A DNA stretch of 64,000 nt, taken from Tanypteryx hageni. Lineage: Eukaryota > Arthropoda > Insecta > Odonata > Petaluridae. Position 1 is the first letter of the stretch. Every line of letters starts with the position of its first letter. The stretch spans positions 36,332,756-36,396,755 of the forward strand of contig CM054117.1 of NCBI GenBank assembly GCA_028673005.1, in the 5' to 3' direction. The notes beneath the pieces are model-generated. The model had not been told where the DNA came from. It saw only the letters and a program-made list of their open reading frames with translations, and did no database searches. A program made the position numbers and the translations under genes. Shown one piece after another: positions 61,101 to 64,000 of this stretch.

Positions 61101-64000
61101 AGACTTAAAACCGTTAACCGTCCATTTGAAACACTACTCTTGCCTCCATGTCGCCTATTCTCCGACCCTACCCCTCGTCTCTATCCTCCCTACTCCCTCC
61201 ATTTCCTTCCTTTCTCTCTCCTTCATATCTCATTCCCTCTCTTTCGTCGCTTCCCCTCCATTAAGAGCATCCCATCACATTCCTTAGTCACGATTACGGT
61301 CCAGGAGAGTCATTCGTTCCATCTTTTACCCTTGGCAGGAATACGGGATAAAAAAATAGGAGGAAATTTTTAAAAAGCATAGAACTAGTATTCGAGTTAT
61401 TTGAGGGAAATCAGCAAAGTGAGGAGGAAAATGAAGGATGTAAAGAGAAAAAGGTCGTGATTGACAAATATATAGAGAACAGAAAAATTAGAAAACAGAA
61501 AAATAAGAGAAAACAAAGCAAAATGTGTATAAATAAACATTAACCAAAAACTAGAATTACATAAATAAAGATGCACTTCTCTAGATGATCATTGGAAAAT
61601 TCTAATGTGCGAGCATCAGACATTTTCCTCAACCGTCTCAGAAAAAAATCGATATATTGACAAAAATAAAAAAGTTGACACTTTACGCCATTTGTCGCAT
61701 GGCACCAAATTGTCAAGGCTTAATTATCTTTTCCATCCGTGAAAACTTTCGCTCTGTAGCTTTATCTTCGTCAATAACATAATTTCAAAGTTTTAAATTT
61801 CCAGCATATTACGAATTATCATGGAAAATACCAATTATAAAGAATTAAGAGTTCAACATAAAATAAAAACTTTCAACGAATAAACTGTCTCAAAAAGAGA
61901 AAAGACTCCAAAAGGAACGCGCCAAGAAAGACGTACAAACTGTAATAAAATTAGCCAAACTTGTGAGAAAAGTGCTAAAGAGAGTAAAACAAATGACGCT
62001 GAGAGGAAGCACTCCGTAACATAAAACTACAGCGAAATGCAGAAAGAAAGAAAAGAAATAAAGAGAGGGCGGGAGAGAGGAAAAGAGACGGGGCGAGGAA
62101 AAGATATAAGAAAAATATTCGAGAGAAAATGAGGGTTGCATTAGCAAATAGGAGGAGTTTAATGACGAACCCGAGGGGAGGAGAGGGGGAGAGGGGAGGA
62201 GAGGATATAAAAAAACGAAAATTTTGACTAATGCAGTGCGAAAAAATGGTTCGAATTTTCAGAGTCGCGTAATGCCTTCACCCCTTTAAAGAGCGTATTT
62301 GCCGTTTAAAACTAGGCTACTCCAGTTACCGTGGGGAAGACTTCAAAAACTTTTGTAGTTTCCAGTGCCTTCCTCTCGTTTTCTTAACTCTCTCTTCCTC
62401 GTTCGACAAGAAACACCCGTACCCTCTTAATCGTCCCGAAAGTAGAAAATTAAAGGGATCTACGAGGAATACAATTACAAATACTCAGTTCGTCAAAAAC
62501 ATTGATTTAATGTTTACCTCTCGAAAGGTGTAAATTCTTTTCGATGAGTAGCTATGACTATGGAGATGTTCAGAAGCGACGAAAAATGTAAAAAACAGTA
62601 GATTCCCTGGAGCCAGAATTAAAGCTGAGACACATACGGGGAAAGAAAAAAAACGCGCTTCATTACCAATTGCAAACGCGCTTCATTACCAATTTCATGA
62701 AGTCGAAATACCTTCAAGAAACCGTCATTTGTGCCGATTTGTCTCAATTCATGTGCATGCCAGACGATATTTATTTTTCGTGTAACTGTATGAAGTTGAG
62801 AATTTTCGGGAAACAACAAAATATAAAGAACAATAAATACATATCGATCCGAAATTCACAGTTTTTAAAACAAGCATAAAAATTTTTTGGCGCAAATTCG
62901 TCGACCACTGAGTACGGAATGCAAGGTAGAAAGAAAAGCCGTTATCTTAGATAAAAACATTCGAAAGCCACGTTACCTGAAGCATAATTTAAAGACAATA
63001 AACAAGCACGACTAGACACTCCCTCGAGACAATACAACAAAAATGATCCGCAAACACATACCCGACGCAGAAAGGCAACTCTTCCATCCGAACTCCTTAA
63101 AAAGAAAAAACAAATCGAATAACAACTTCTGACCGCATATATTTTTTATCAATACGGCCATATTTTTCACCTCAAAACCCTTCTCATCGCTACCGACATG
63201 CCCAAAATGATTTCCGCCATGATCGCATTTTTCCACGGAAGAAAGAGAGGGAGAGAGAGGCGACGGCGAAATTCCTACGCCATTCATCCTTCACTCCTTC
63301 AACACCCACACCTCGACCTCGCAATTTTTCCCCTTGCCTCCCCACCGACACCTCCCTCTTCCACCCCCCTCGTCACACCCCATCATCCCCGTCCCAAAGA
63401 AGAAAAAAACTTCAAAAGACGACATCTAACCATCTCGAGCCGGTCTTCTCCACCTACTCTTCACCCTTCACCTCCCAACCCTCTCACCTAGCGCCCTCTC
63501 CGCTATTTGTCATATTCCCCATTTACGTTCTCCCCTTTATCCCCACCCTGCACCCACCTCGCATAACCCACGCCTCCCACCTAGCCCATTTTCCGGTCTC
63601 AACCCTCCCCCTGCTCCTCAAACTCAAACCATCTTTCATAACCCGTCCAAACTCCCACTCCCACCCAAAAATCACCTCCCCTTTCAGCATCCTTCCATCA
63701 GGTCCATCCCTCCTTGTCTCATCAACGCTCCTGCAAAATTCTTCCTTCGCCGTTGCAAATAGTCTATTCCTATCATTCCCTATCTCCCCAAGAGAGGTTC
63801 ATTCTCTCTTCTTTTTTTTTTAAAGAAGCTCTTCCATTACGATATCTTAATGTGGGAAAATTGCGACAAATACTCACAGACATAAAAGCAAAGAGAGAAA
63901 AGGAAAATAATGTTTATATGCCGAAAAATGAGGAGTACGGTTGTTTATTTTCAATTTTTGAGGCTCCCACGAAATGTCTCAATGAGCAAATGATTCACAG
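58178..64000. other. Unassigned sequence
   Basis: 58240-58830 and 62030-62210 are purine-rich on the plus strand. 60000-60080, 61080-61290 and 63280-63780 are C/T-rich. 58900-59800 and 61400-61900 are AT-rich unique DNA. Open frames are under 160 codons and show no family motif. I see no RNA gene or mobile element, and the window ends in ordinary AT-leaning sequence. Confidence 0.5.
62651..62694 (+). repeat. Short tandem duplication, 23-bp period
   Basis: AAACGCGCTTCATTACCAAT plus one further T occurs at 62651-62671 and again at 62674-62694, separated by GC. It is a recent-looking local duplication. Confidence 0.95.

Noticed and set aside
1..64000. CRISPR array, phage, toxin or other prokaryotic system
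   Set aside because: The tandem arrays have no conserved repeat-plus-unique-spacer pattern, there are no operons, and the mobile elements are eukaryotic.

Overview
This window looks like gene-poor, repeat-rich nuclear DNA from an arthropod, probably an insect. The evidence is a decayed Tc1/mariner-type transposase remnant of the DD41D kind, a degenerate hAT transposase, the 3' end of a Jockey/CR1-like non-LTR retrotransposon with an ATGTAG-type tail, a tRNA-like SINE fragment, long (TA)n tracts, and many G/A minisatellites. I see no prokaryotic operons, no ribosome-binding sites and no rRNA, and no host protein-coding gene that I can defend. Most open frames are short or are translations of simple repeats. 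A large intron or an intergenic region would both fit. CpG is not visibly depleted, which suits several insect orders, but I cannot name the species.

Layout. 1-9.4 kb: non-coding DNA alternating between purine-rich and pyrimidine-rich blocks. 9.59-10.14 kb: a 21-bp minisatellite of about 26 copies in three ordered subtypes. 10.1-15.3 kb: unassigned, followed by a GGGA-type array to 15.56 kb. 17.9-19.5 kb: a nested repeat cluster. It contains three (TA)n tracts, two diverged copies of one repeat joined tail to tail across a (TA)n tract, and a deleted mariner-like element inserted at a TA. 21.05-21.27 kb: a near-perfect 101-bp-arm palindrome with a tRNA T-arm sequence at its centre, and a tRNA-like 5' half 150 bp away. 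28.46-29.16 kb: minus-strand LINE 3' end. 37.8-39.4 kb: two large G/A arrays. 42.2-44.24 kb: plus-strand hAT relic with its 3' terminal repeat. 44.2-64 kb: unassigned DNA with further G/A arrays (49.5, 51.5 and 57.3-58.2 kb), a (TA)n tract (55.4 kb) and pyrimidine-rich blocks.

The mobile-element genes are relics and do not form a pathway. The most interesting structures are the tRNA-centred palindrome with its split head, the TA-fused inverted repeat pair, and the deletion scar in the mariner-like element, which looks filled by an inverted copy of its own 3' flank. I did not find a convincing new gene system. These are structural observations on repeats.
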